A stretch of 39,568 nt of DNA from an uncultured Halieaceae bacterium (GTDB lineage Bacteria > Pseudomonadota > Gammaproteobacteria > Pseudomonadales > Halieaceae), in contig CAJXDE010000008.1 in NCBI GenBank assembly GCA_913052635.1, positions 1 to 39,568 of the forward strand, given 5' to 3'. The notes below the pieces were generated by a model. That model was given only the letters and a program-made list of their open reading frames with translations. It ran no database searches and had not been told where the DNA came from. Below, piece by piece: positions 7,536-16,225 of the stretch (its first letter is position 1; every line of letters starts with the position of its first letter). The translations under genes and the position numbers were made by a program.

Positions 7536-9350
7536 TCAGTCCTCCAAAAGTTGGGCCGGGATGCTCACCGGCGTGTCCAATAGAATTTGTGCGTAGCCCT
7601 TTGCCTGAGGATCATTGCGGAGGCTTGCGACGCCACCGCCACCCAGCGCATGGTGCAAAACAAAGTTAAGTGCAGGTAGCCCGGGTAACGCATAGCGATC
7701 CATCTCCGGGCTCGCCATAAAGTGCGCAAAACGGCTCGCCACATAAGACTCTGTCAGCGCGGCCGCAATCCAAGGAAAGTATTCCCGCTTGCGCGCCATC
7801 ACGCCAATGTTGGCTTTATCGCCTTTATCGCCTGAGCGTGCCCAGGCCAGACGTTCCAGCGGCACTTCGATCTGTTCCGCGCCGTCTCCGGTTGTGGCGA
7901 CGGCTTCAAGCGCCGAAGCACTATCATCGTCGGCGACGTCCTCCGCATTTTCGGCCACCTCAGTCTCTATCGCACGAGCGTCATCGAAGGTTTGGGCCCG
8001 GTCTTCATGATGAATCTGGATATCAGCGAGATCCCTGTTGACGAGTATCGAGAACAGACGGATCACGGGCGAAGACTTGGGGCGCGTACCTGCGAAGCTA
8101 CAGAACCCTGCCGGGGCACCCAATGCTGCACCCGACAACTCTCTCATCAACAGGTCTGTCGCGTGCCGATCAGCGTGTCGGCAGGCCACTTTCACCGCGA
8201 CCTCGCGGCTTCTCGCATAACGGGCTGCTTCGCCCCAATGACTCTCGTCACCGACGACTTCTACGCACACGTCGACGTAGTCGGGAGCACCCATTTTCGA
8301 GAGCTTGCGCCGCGCGCGCTGAATGGCCTCATCCGCGAAAATACGTGCCTTCTCTGCCGCTCGCGCACCGACGTAAAAACCGATCATGCCCGCCCGCCAG
8401 CCGTCAGCCCAGGTCATTGAGGTTTTATATTGAGCAGGCACTCCGCGCCCCCGGGCGCCAGTAACAGCGACGCGATCTGCGTCGATTTGCTCGAGCGATA
8501 CTTGGGTGAAATCGCAGATCACATCGGGCAGATAGTAGGCAGCAGGGTCGCCGATCTCGTAGAGGAGCTGTTCGCCAACAGTGCCATTGTTCACGCAGCC
8601 GCCCGTGCCCTTTGGCTTGGTCATGACAACCCCGCCATCTGCAGCAATCTCTGCGATCGGGTAACCGACCTCATGAAGGGTATCGGCAACTTCCTGCCAG
8701 TCCGTGTAGTTGCCACCGGTCGCCTGCGGCCCGCACTCGATCAGATGTCCGGCGAGTGAGCCTGCCGCCAGTAAGTCCAGATCGTTGCGCTGCCAACCAA
8801 AACGATGAATACACGCGCCCAGCGTGACCGCGCTGTCGACACAGCGGCCGGTCACGACAATATCAGCGCCTTGATTTAGCGCTTCTGCGATCGGAAACGC
8901 GCCGAGATACGCGTTAGCACTGGCTATCGCTTCGCGGGGTGGTGTGGGCTCACCGGTGAACATCTCTGCGGGCTCTGAGTCCAAAACCTGATCCAATTTG
9001 GGTATGAGGTCATCGCCGGTAATCACTGCTACCTTTAGCGAGAGCCCTGCATCCTCAATTAATCCTCCGATAGCACGGCCACAAGCCTCGGGATTCACCC
9101 CACCCGCATTGCTGATCAGCTTGACGCCCGAGTCGGCAATGGCCTGCAGATGGGGCGCGACAATGGCACTTACAAAATCAGTGGCATAGCCTTTTTCAGG
9201 GTCTGCGACCTTCGCCCGCGCCATGATCGACATGGTGATCTCGGCAAGATAGTCGAACACGATGAAATCGAGATCGCCCTCAGCCAGAAACTGCGGGAGC
9301 GCGAGGTCTGCCTCGCCCCAATACCCCGTTGCACCACCTATCCGAATCAT
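7536..9350 (-). CDS. atuA: Acyclic terpene utilization AtuA-like protein (DUF1446 plus C-terminal AtuA-like domain)
   Basis: MIRIGGATGYWGEADLALPQFLAEGDLDFIVFDYLAEITMSIMARAK...; C-terminal LAWARSGDKGDKANIGVMARKREYFPWIA...LPALNFVLHHALGGGGVASLRNDPQAKGYAQILLD, typical of full-length AtuA. Confidence 0.85.
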   Translation of the reverse strand: MIRIGGATGYWGEADLALPQFLAEGDLDFIVFDYLAEITMSIMARAKVADPEKGYATDFVSAIVAPHLQAIADSGVKLISNAGGVNPEACGRAIGGLIEDAGLSLKVAVITGDDLIPKLDQVLDSEPAEMFTGEPTPPREAIASANAYLGAFPIAEALNQGADIVVTGRCVDSAVTLGACIHRFGWQRNDLDLLAAGSLAGHLIECGPQATGGNYTDWQEVADTLHEVGYPIAEIAADGGVVMTKPKGTGGCVNNGTVGEQLLYEIGDPAAYYLPDVICDFTQVSLEQIDADRVAVTGARGRGVPAQYKTSMTWADGWRAGMIGFYVGARAAEKARIFADEAIQRARRKLSKMGAPDYVDVCVEVVGDESHWGEAARYARSREVAVKVACRHADRHATDLLMRELSGAALGAPAGFCSFAGTRPKSSPVIRLFSILVNRDLADIQIHHEDRAQTFDDARAIETEVAENAEDVADDDSASALEAVATTGDGAEQIEVPLERLAWARSGDKGDKANIGVMARKREYFPWIAAALTESYVASRFAHFMASPEMDRYALPGLPALNFVLHHALGGGGVASLRNDPQAKGYAQILLDTPVSIPAQLLED

Positions 9351-9396
9351 GCTGCCTCCCTTTTAGTGCCCTGGGTGCTGTTTGCACCGCTACCAA

Positions 9397-9433
9397 AATG
9401 AATTTAGCTCATTTAAACTGAGTTAAATTCATT
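9397..9433. promoter_or_regulatory. Putative TetR-family operator in the atuA/regulator divergent intergenic region
   Basis: AATGAATTTAGCTCATTTAAACTGAGTTAAATTCATT: 37-bp palindrome with 32 of 37 positions matching its own reverse complement. Confidence 0.75.
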
Positions 9434-9449
9434 ATACGGTTACTGTTCA

Positions 9450-10133
9450 ATGCCGGCAACACCCCGCCATACCTCAAGAGCGCGCGTAGAAGCCAAAGAG
9501 TCGAGCATTCTCGACGCGGCCGAGCGCATTTTTGCTCAGGCCGGATTCGATGGCGCCAAGGTATCGGACATTGCGCGCGCGGCGTCGGTTGCCGAGGGCA
9601 CGGTATACCTCTACTACAAAAACAAGCAGGACCTGTTAGCCGGGGTCGTGGGTCGCTTCTGGACCCAACTGACGCAGGGCGCCGAGGCAGCGATTGAGTC
9701 CGATGCGACTACGAAAGAGCAGCTAGAGCAATTGGGCCGCTACCACCTCAACTCAATACTGGAACAATTTGAGGTGGTCTCGCTGACCTACCGCGCCAGA
9801 CCACAGCAAGAGCAGGATCTCGATCAGGTGCGTGAGTACGTCAGAGTTTTTGATCGGATCATGCAGCGCGGCGTAGACCGCAGTGAACTCCCCAAGGGCA
9901 TACCTATCGGGCAGTTGCGAGATGTGTTCTTCGGGACGCTGGAGTTTTCAGCCAGAACGTTGAAGCTGCGGGAGCGGCCTTACGACCACTCTGTTGTGAC
10001 CAATCTTTTAGCCATTATGGTGGGCTCATCTGATGCGGCTTCAGGCGCATCCAAAGGCAAAGAGCCCAGCAATCGCGAACTGATGAACACGCTGAAATCG
10101 ATTCAGAAACAGCTGAAAACCTCCGGCAACTAA
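9450..10133 (+). CDS. TetR/AcrR-family transcriptional regulator
   Basis: N-terminal HTH: ESSILDAAERIFAQAGFDGAKVSDIARAASVAEGTVYLYYKNKQDLLAGVV. Divergent from the atuA-like gene. Confidence 0.9.
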   Translation: MPATPRHTSRARVEAKESSILDAAERIFAQAGFDGAKVSDIARAASVAEGTVYLYYKNKQDLLAGVVGRFWTQLTQGAEAAIESDATTKEQLEQLGRYHLNSILEQFEVVSLTYRARPQQEQDLDQVREYVRVFDRIMQRGVDRSELPKGIPIGQLRDVFFGTLEFSARTLKLRERPYDHSVVTNLLAIMVGSSDAASGASKGKEPSNRELMNTLKSIQKQLKTSGN

Positions 10134-10246
10134 TGGCTAGTCACTCTGCGTTCTTAGGCGCTCGAACCTGGCAATGAAAGTTGGCGCTGACGGTCACTCG
10201 GGTGACGTTTGTAGTAACGTTGTCACAACCGCAGAAGGACGCCGAT

Positions 10247-11092
10247 ATGCCTGATTATGACACCCTGATCTACGAAAAACCTGAGACCGACATCGCGCGC
10301 ATCTGGCTGAATCGCCCGGAGGCGCGAAACGCTCAGGACTCACACCTACTCTACGAACTCAACGATGCCTTCGACATCGCCATGGGCGATAACGAGGTAA
10401 AGGTGGTGATTCTGGCTGCGAAGGGACCCCACTTCTCAGCCGGTCACGACCTGCGTGATATCAATAGCCGCGGTAGCGAGCACAAACGGGTTGGCACCTG
10501 GAGTGACGACAAATGGGATGGCTCGGAAGCCTATTACTGCCGCGAAAAGGAAATTTATGAGGGTTTTTGCCGCCGCTGGCGGGATTTGGCCAAACCCACC
10601 ATCGCCTCTGTCCATGGTAAATCCATTGCCGGCGGGTTGATGCTGATCTGGCCCTGTGACTTTGTCATCGCTAGTAGCGATGCCACCTTCCAAGACAACA
10701 CCATGTACATGGGCATACCTGGTGTGGAGTACTTTGCCCACGTTTGGGAACTGGGTATCCGCAAGGCCAAGGAGTTCCTGCTCACCGGTCAACCCATCTC
10801 TGCTGAAGAGGCACAGGCTGCTGGCATGGTGAACCGGGTTGTCCCACGAGACGATTTAGAGGAAGCGACCCTCGCCTTTGCTCGCACTCTGTCCGACAAA
10901 CCGTCGTTTGCCTTAAAACTCGGCAAAGATGCGATTAACGCGGCTTTTCACGCCCAAGGCTTTGAGAACGTGCAGCGCAGCGCATTCAACGCCCACCATC
11001 TCGCACACACACATTATCGCTTACACCAGGACGGCTCATTCATAGACAAGGAGTTCATGCGCAATTTTCAATCAAAGAAGAAATCAGGGTAA
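10247..11092 (+). CDS. Enoyl-CoA hydratase/isomerase family protein
   Basis: Crotonase motifs KGPHFSAGHDLRDI and KPTIASVHGKSIAGGLMLIWPCDFVIASSDATFQDNT. Start trimmed from the track's 10181 to ATG 10247. Confidence 0.85.
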   Translation: MPDYDTLIYEKPETDIARIWLNRPEARNAQDSHLLYELNDAFDIAMGDNEVKVVILAAKGPHFSAGHDLRDINSRGSEHKRVGTWSDDKWDGSEAYYCREKEIYEGFCRRWRDLAKPTIASVHGKSIAGGLMLIWPCDFVIASSDATFQDNTMYMGIPGVEYFAHVWELGIRKAKEFLLTGQPISAEEAQAAGMVNRVVPRDDLEEATLAFARTLSDKPSFALKLGKDAINAAFHAQGFENVQRSAFNAHHLAHTHYRLHQDGSFIDKEFMRNFQSKKKSG

Positions 11093-11147
11093 GTCAGATC
11101 TGATCTTCGACAGGATCCGGAAACGTCGCTGACTGGGTCCACGGTTC

Positions 11148-12947
11148 TCACTGGCCAGTAAACCAACTAGCCTCAGTGTCGAGCACCGACCGGTCTCGGG
11201 AGGCTACGTAGCGAAACTTTTCCGATGCCTGTGGCAAGTGGTAACGGTAGAAAAACTGACAAGCGGCGACTTTGCCTTCATAAAAATCGGCGTCCGCTTG
11301 TGCGCCGCTTTCCAAGGCTCTCTGCGCCGCAAGTGCCTGACGTAACCACAGCCAAGCGATGACCACGTGTCCAAAGGCATCTAAAAACGGCGTGGCGCTG
11401 GCAAGACGCGTGACGGTATCAGTCTCCTGATTCACGGTCTCGATGGTTTGCTTGGCCAACGCCCAAATATCGGTGAGCGCCTCTCCCATCGCCGCGAACG
11501 ACTCAACGCCGGCTGCTGCTTCCAGCGCCGGCTGCATTTCCTCTTCAAAGATGGCGACGGTGACACCGCCCGCCAGATTCACTTTGCGACCCAAGAGATC
11601 GAGGCCATGAATGCCATGGCTACCCTCGTGGATCGGGTTCAAACGGTTATCGCGATATAGCCTTTCAACTGGGTACTCGCGGGTGTAACCGTAGCCACCC
11701 AGAATCTGGATCGCGTGCTTATTGGCCTCAAGCGTATATTCTGAGGGCCATGACTTGGCGATAGGCGTGAGTAGCTCAAGCAGTAATGTGAGCCTCTGCG
11801 AAGCCTGAGGGTCATCTGAAATCAGCTGTTGATCCACCAACTGCGAGCAGTATGTGAGCAGCGCGATGCTCCCCTCTACTGCCACCTTCTGTTCCATCAG
11901 GAGCCTGCGGATATCAGCATGCTCAATAATCGGGAGCATCGGGCTATTGGGGTCTTTATCGCCTGGGTGCCGACCCTGCGGTCGGTTGCGAGCGTAATCG
12001 AGCGAGTACAAATAGCCGCCCAACCCCGACATGGTGGCCAGCATACCCACACCAATTCGGGCCTCGTTCATCATGTGGAACATGTTTTTTAGGCCTTCGT
12101 TTACCTCCCCCACCAGGTAGCCAAGGCAATCACCACCCTCCCCGAAGTTGAGCAGCGCGTTGGTGGTACCGCGTTGCCCCATCTTGTGATTGAGACCCGC
12201 GAGCGCAATGTTGTTGGGCTCACCCAGGGAGCCATCTTCCTCGACGCGGATTTTAGGCACCAAAAATAGCGAGATACCCTTCACGCCTGGCGGCGCGTCC
12301 GGGGTTCGGGCCAGCACCATGTGCACAATGTTCTCAGAGATATCCTGCTCACCCCCGGAGATCCACATCTTGGTCCCAGTCAGCTTGTAACTACCATCAC
12401 CAACGGGCTCAGCCATGCAGCGGATATCCGACAGTGAAGACCCTGCGTGGGGTTCAGACAGGCACATGGTGCCAAACCAACGACCCTCGACCAGAGGCGG
12501 CAAGTAACGCTCGCGCAGCGCTTCGCTACCGCAGGCCTGCAACATATGGGCATTGGAGGATGTCAGGAATACGTAGCCAGTAGCCGGTGCATTGGCCGCC
12601 TGAAAAATACCCTGCATAAAGTTGGCCACCATGACGGGCAATTGCATGCCACCCAGGTCGTGATCAAAGGTGGCCGTGGGCAGACCCGCCTCAACAAAGG
12701 TTTTCAGGCAAGCTTTTAATGAGTCTGGAGTGATCGCCTTCCCATCTTTGAAGACGGGCTCATTTTCGTCGTGCTCCCCCGCACAGGGCAAAAATTCTTC
12801 CTCGGCCATGTTCTGGCACAAGTCGAGTATGGCCGTGATGCTCTCGCGATCGTGCTCGCTATAGCGATCACTGGCGAGCAGGGACCGCAGATCAAACATT
12901 TCATCGAGATAAAAATCGACGTCGCGTCGATTGACGATCATAGACAT
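11148..12947 (-). CDS. Acyl-CoA dehydrogenase, long (about 600 aa) DmdC-like subclass with C-terminal extension
   Basis: Acyl-CoA dehydrogenase motifs (MCLSEPHAGSSLSDI, KLTGTKMWISGGEQDI, QILGGYGYTREYPVERLYRDNRLNPIHEGSHGIHGLDLLGRKV) plus C-terminal helical domain. Confidence 0.85.
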   Translation of the reverse strand: MSMIVNRRDVDFYLDEMFDLRSLLASDRYSEHDRESITAILDLCQNMAEEEFLPCAGEHDENEPVFKDGKAITPDSLKACLKTFVEAGLPTATFDHDLGGMQLPVMVANFMQGIFQAANAPATGYVFLTSSNAHMLQACGSEALRERYLPPLVEGRWFGTMCLSEPHAGSSLSDIRCMAEPVGDGSYKLTGTKMWISGGEQDISENIVHMVLARTPDAPPGVKGISLFLVPKIRVEEDGSLGEPNNIALAGLNHKMGQRGTTNALLNFGEGGDCLGYLVGEVNEGLKNMFHMMNEARIGVGMLATMSGLGGYLYSLDYARNRPQGRHPGDKDPNSPMLPIIEHADIRRLLMEQKVAVEGSIALLTYCSQLVDQQLISDDPQASQRLTLLLELLTPIAKSWPSEYTLEANKHAIQILGGYGYTREYPVERLYRDNRLNPIHEGSHGIHGLDLLGRKVNLAGGVTVAIFEEEMQPALEAAAGVESFAAMGEALTDIWALAKQTIETVNQETDTVTRLASATPFLDAFGHVVIAWLWLRQALAAQRALESGAQADADFYEGKVAACQFFYRYHLPQASEKFRYVASRDRSVLDTEASWFTGQ

Positions 12948-13021
12948 AAAGTGCCCCGGGGCTGCCTGACATCAAGGTGAAAGCGGACCCTACAAGAGCG
13001 GCGTGTCGGGAGCAACGACTG

Positions 13022-13036
13022 GGTCTAATATAGACC
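13022..13036. promoter_or_regulatory. Perfect palindrome upstream of the acyl-CoA dehydrogenase gene (candidate operator)
   Basis: GGTCTA-ATA-TAGACC, 75-89 nt upstream of the ATG at 12947. Confidence 0.4.
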
Positions 13037-13150
13037 ATTCTCTGGTTGCATATCAGCGACACTGACGACGTTCAAGGCCGGTAAAATCGTCAAAAAGAAG
13101 TGTGAGCTTGAACAAATGCAAAGCGCGTGGCCGCGCTGCATCTCACGTGA

Positions 13151-15202
13151 TCAGTCGTTGGGTCGACCAGTACTTTGTCGCGGGCCCACCAGTTCCGGGC
13201 GAATCGGAGTGATGTTCTCCGCCTCGAGCGATTTGCGGACACGCTTACCAACGCGGCCCTGCTTAACCCAGACATAATCGTGTCGCGGCTCGTGTCCCGA
13301 GAAGCCCATGACATGCTCGGTCAAAATGACCGTGACATCATTGAGATCCATCTCTGCGCAGGCTCGCAACAAGCGGTGAGCCGCATCATCGATAAAGTCG
13401 AAGTCAAAGGATTCTTCCTCCGCGCGCATGATCATCGGGTGTCCGGTACCCGTCAATGAGGTACCCAGCAACAATTCTTCGTGAAGCTTCTCACCCGGGC
13501 GCAGACCGATGTATTCGAGGTCGATGTGTTCGCCAAACATGTTGTCTCGTTCCATTTCGTAACCACTCAATCGAATCATTCGCTCGGCCAGCTCAACGAT
13601 CCGCACAGGCTCGCCCATGTCCAGTACAAAGACATCGCCCCCGGTACCCAGCGCACCCGCCTGCAGTACTAGCTGCGCCGCCTCACGGATGCTCATAAAG
13701 TACCGAGACACTTCGGGATGGGTCACCGTCACCGGGCCACCGCCACTGATCTGCTCGCGGAACAGTGGCACAACAGAGCCCGAGGAACCGAGCACGTTAC
13801 CGAAGCGCACAATGCAGAAGCGGGTCTGGGTCTCGATTTGGGAGAGGCCTTGCAAAATCAGCTCCGCAAACCGCTTGGATGCGCCCATCACATTAGTGGG
13901 ACGAACCGCTTTATCAGTCGAGACCAGCACAAAGGTATCCACGCCCGCCCGATGCGCTGCCCACGCCGCACTCCAGGTACCGTGCACGTTATTGGCTACG
14001 CCCTCGGCGACGTTGTACTCCACCATGGGCACATGCTTATAAGCCGCAGCGTGATACACCGTGTCCACCGAGAAGGTGCGGAAGATCGATTCAAGGCGCT
14101 GCTCATCACGCACACTACCCAACAGAGTCACTATGGGGAAACGCAGACCCTGCCGCTGGCACAGGCTCTTGATCTCACGATCCACGCTGTACAGCGCAAA
14201 CTCTGAAATATCGAGGAGGATGAGCTCTCGGGGTGATGACGCCAAAATCTGACGACACAGCTCGGATCCGATGCTGCCACCCGCACCCGTCACCATCACG
14301 ACCTTGTCAGTGATACAACGATCGATCAGTTCGAGATGCGGTGGAACGGGTTCACGGCCCAGCAGCTCGTCCAGATCCACATCCTGAATCTGATTCACGA
14401 TGGCGTTACCGGAAATCAGCTCGCTGATCTTGGGGATGGTCCGGACCCTGACAGGCAAACCGACCAACGAGTTAATAATGGCGCGACGGCGCTCTTGAGA
14501 GGCCGACGGGATCGCCAGCAAGACCTGCCGGACCGCATGCTCCTCTACCAAGTTGGTCAGCTCATCCGCTCCCAAGACCGGACGACCATTGATCACTGTC
14601 TCGTGCAGGTTGGGGTTGTCGTCGATAAATGCCACCACGCGGTAATCCGTGCCGTGATTGAGGGCATTAAGCAGCTGACGACCTGACTCACCCGCACCAT
14701 AAATGATGACACGCCGCACATCTGCCCCGATATTGGCCTGGAGCCAGCCTCGCGAGATCAGGCGCAACCCGCCAATACCCACAAACAGCAAAAGCCAGTA
14801 AACCAATGCAGCGGTGGCGGGCAACGTTGACTCGGTAAAGAGGATGCAAGCACCCAGTGCCACAGTCGAAAAGCTGACGGCTTTGACGAGATCCCACACC
14901 GCTTGTTGACCCATATAACGGATAACAGAGTGGTAAAGGCCCTGAATACTGAAAATAGCGGCAGAGCCGATCAGTAATAGGGCGGTAGTGATGGGAGTCA
15001 GTGAGTCCAATACGCCGGCATCCTCTGCTCTGCCGATGACTGCAGCACCGTAAAGGGCGCCGAGCACAACCAGTAAATCGAGGACTAACCATCCGGAGAA
15101 TCGGAAAGAAGGGGGTAGTGAGCGTCGGGCGAAAAGCCAGATGACGGTGGAGACCGAACGCGTGCTCATCGCGCGCACCCGCGATGCCATCTTCTTGACC
15201 AT
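13151..15202 (-). CDS. wbpM: Nucleotide-sugar 4,6-dehydratase, WbpM/CapD-like membrane protein
   Basis: N-terminal TM helices, a first Rossmann region (RVIIYGAGESGRQLLNAL) and catalytic region (VMVTGAGGSIGSELCRQI, VYHAAAYKHVPMVEYN, VLVSTDKAVRPTNVMGASKR). ATG 15202 has an AGGTGA SD; the track extends to a GTG at 15217. Confidence 0.85.
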   Translation of the reverse strand: MVKKMASRVRAMSTRSVSTVIWLFARRSLPPSFRFSGWLVLDLLVVLGALYGAAVIGRAEDAGVLDSLTPITTALLLIGSAAIFSIQGLYHSVIRYMGQQAVWDLVKAVSFSTVALGACILFTESTLPATAALVYWLLLFVGIGGLRLISRGWLQANIGADVRRVIIYGAGESGRQLLNALNHGTDYRVVAFIDDNPNLHETVINGRPVLGADELTNLVEEHAVRQVLLAIPSASQERRRAIINSLVGLPVRVRTIPKISELISGNAIVNQIQDVDLDELLGREPVPPHLELIDRCITDKVVMVTGAGGSIGSELCRQILASSPRELILLDISEFALYSVDREIKSLCQRQGLRFPIVTLLGSVRDEQRLESIFRTFSVDTVYHAAAYKHVPMVEYNVAEGVANNVHGTWSAAWAAHRAGVDTFVLVSTDKAVRPTNVMGASKRFAELILQGLSQIETQTRFCIVRFGNVLGSSGSVVPLFREQISGGGPVTVTHPEVSRYFMSIREAAQLVLQAGALGTGGDVFVLDMGEPVRIVELAERMIRLSGYEMERDNMFGEHIDLEYIGLRPGEKLHEELLLGTSLTGTGHPMIMRAEEESFDFDFIDDAAHRLLRACAEMDLNDVTVILTEHVMGFSGHEPRHDYVWVKQGRVGKRVRKSLEAENITPIRPELVGPRQSTGRPND

Positions 15203-15265
15203 ACTCACCTGAACCACGCAACCGAACCCGTAGAAGATTCGGTTAGTTACTTATAAATCACAAGT

Positions 15266-16225
15266 TTAAGCCCTCAGGCGCACGTACACCACAGTCGCGA
15301 CCGATGGCATGGCGGATAAAAGTACCAGAAGCGGAGGGAATACAGCGTTATTGAGGGCAGTCACGGCTAGTGGAAATTGCCAGATGACCTGCATACCGAG
15401 TAATCCCAGCGTAACGGGTAGTGGACTGCCCATTTGCACGCTCAAGCGCTGATAAGCGTGGTCGCGGTGAGCAACGTGCGGCGGCTCGCCCGCAAAGACT
15501 CGGATACACAGCGTGAGTCCCGTATCGACCAGAAAGGGCATCATCAAAATCAGCCACGCGAACCCTACTGAGGGATCTGTCAGAAACGCCATCAGTCCCA
15601 TCAGTGCCAGTACGAATCCGAGAGGGATCGCACCCGCGTCCCCAATGAAGAGTTTCGCTGGAGGCCAATTGAACCAAAGCAGCGGTGCCCAGCAGGCAAA
15701 CAGCATGGCAGACAGCCACGCCAATTGCGCATTAGGAAACGCTCCGAAGCTGGCGATCAGCCCCATCCCCATCGCCACGCAAAGCGCCTGAGTAGACACT
15801 AAACCATCGGTACCATCCATGAAGTTCACCAGATTGATGCACCAGGCCACTGCCACGCCGCCCATCCCCAGCACAAAGATACTTACCGACCCGGCTGGCA
15901 GCAGGAGCCAACAGAGCATAAGTCCTGCACCGAGATAACACAGGAAGCGCAACCCACTGGGTAAACCGCGCCAATCATCCAGCAAGCCGATAGCACTGAG
16001 CGCAAACGTCATCAGAGCGACTGTCTGTGCTCCGGAAAAGTTCATGGTGATGGAGAGCGCGGCCGCCAGCACCAGTATTGGCGCGATGCCGCCACTGACT
16101 ACAGTCGGCTTCGTATGCAGGCTACGCGAGTTCGGCTGGTCAACCAGACCCCAGTGCGGGGCAAAGCGGACAAAAACCCACAGACCGAGGCTAACCAACA
16201 GCGCCATGGCGATAAGTATCATCAT
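15266..16225 (-). CDS. Glycosyltransferase family 4 (WecA/WbpL-like undecaprenyl-phosphate sugar-1-P transferase)
   Basis: Polytopic membrane protein with NLVNFMDGTDGL and FIGDAGAIPLGF motifs. Start ATG 16225 overlaps the upstream stop (ATGA). Confidence 0.85.
   Translation of the reverse strand: MMILIAMALLVSLGLWVFVRFAPHWGLVDQPNSRSLHTKPTVVSGGIAPILVLAAALSITMNFSGAQTVALMTFALSAIGLLDDWRGLPSGLRFLCYLGAGLMLCWLLLPAGSVSIFVLGMGGVAVAWCINLVNFMDGTDGLVSTQALCVAMGMGLIASFGAFPNAQLAWLSAMLFACWAPLLWFNWPPAKLFIGDAGAIPLGFVLALMGLMAFLTDPSVGFAWLILMMPFLVDTGLTLCIRVFAGEPPHVAHRDHAYQRLSVQMGSPLPVTLGLLGMQVIWQFPLAVTALNNAVFPPLLVLLSAMPSVATVVYVRLRA

Noticed and set aside
11093-11147. Possible terminator between the convergent enoyl-CoA hydratase and acyl-CoA dehydrogenase genes (TCAGATCTGA palindrome)
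   Set aside because: Stem too short and no T-tract; not enough to call.
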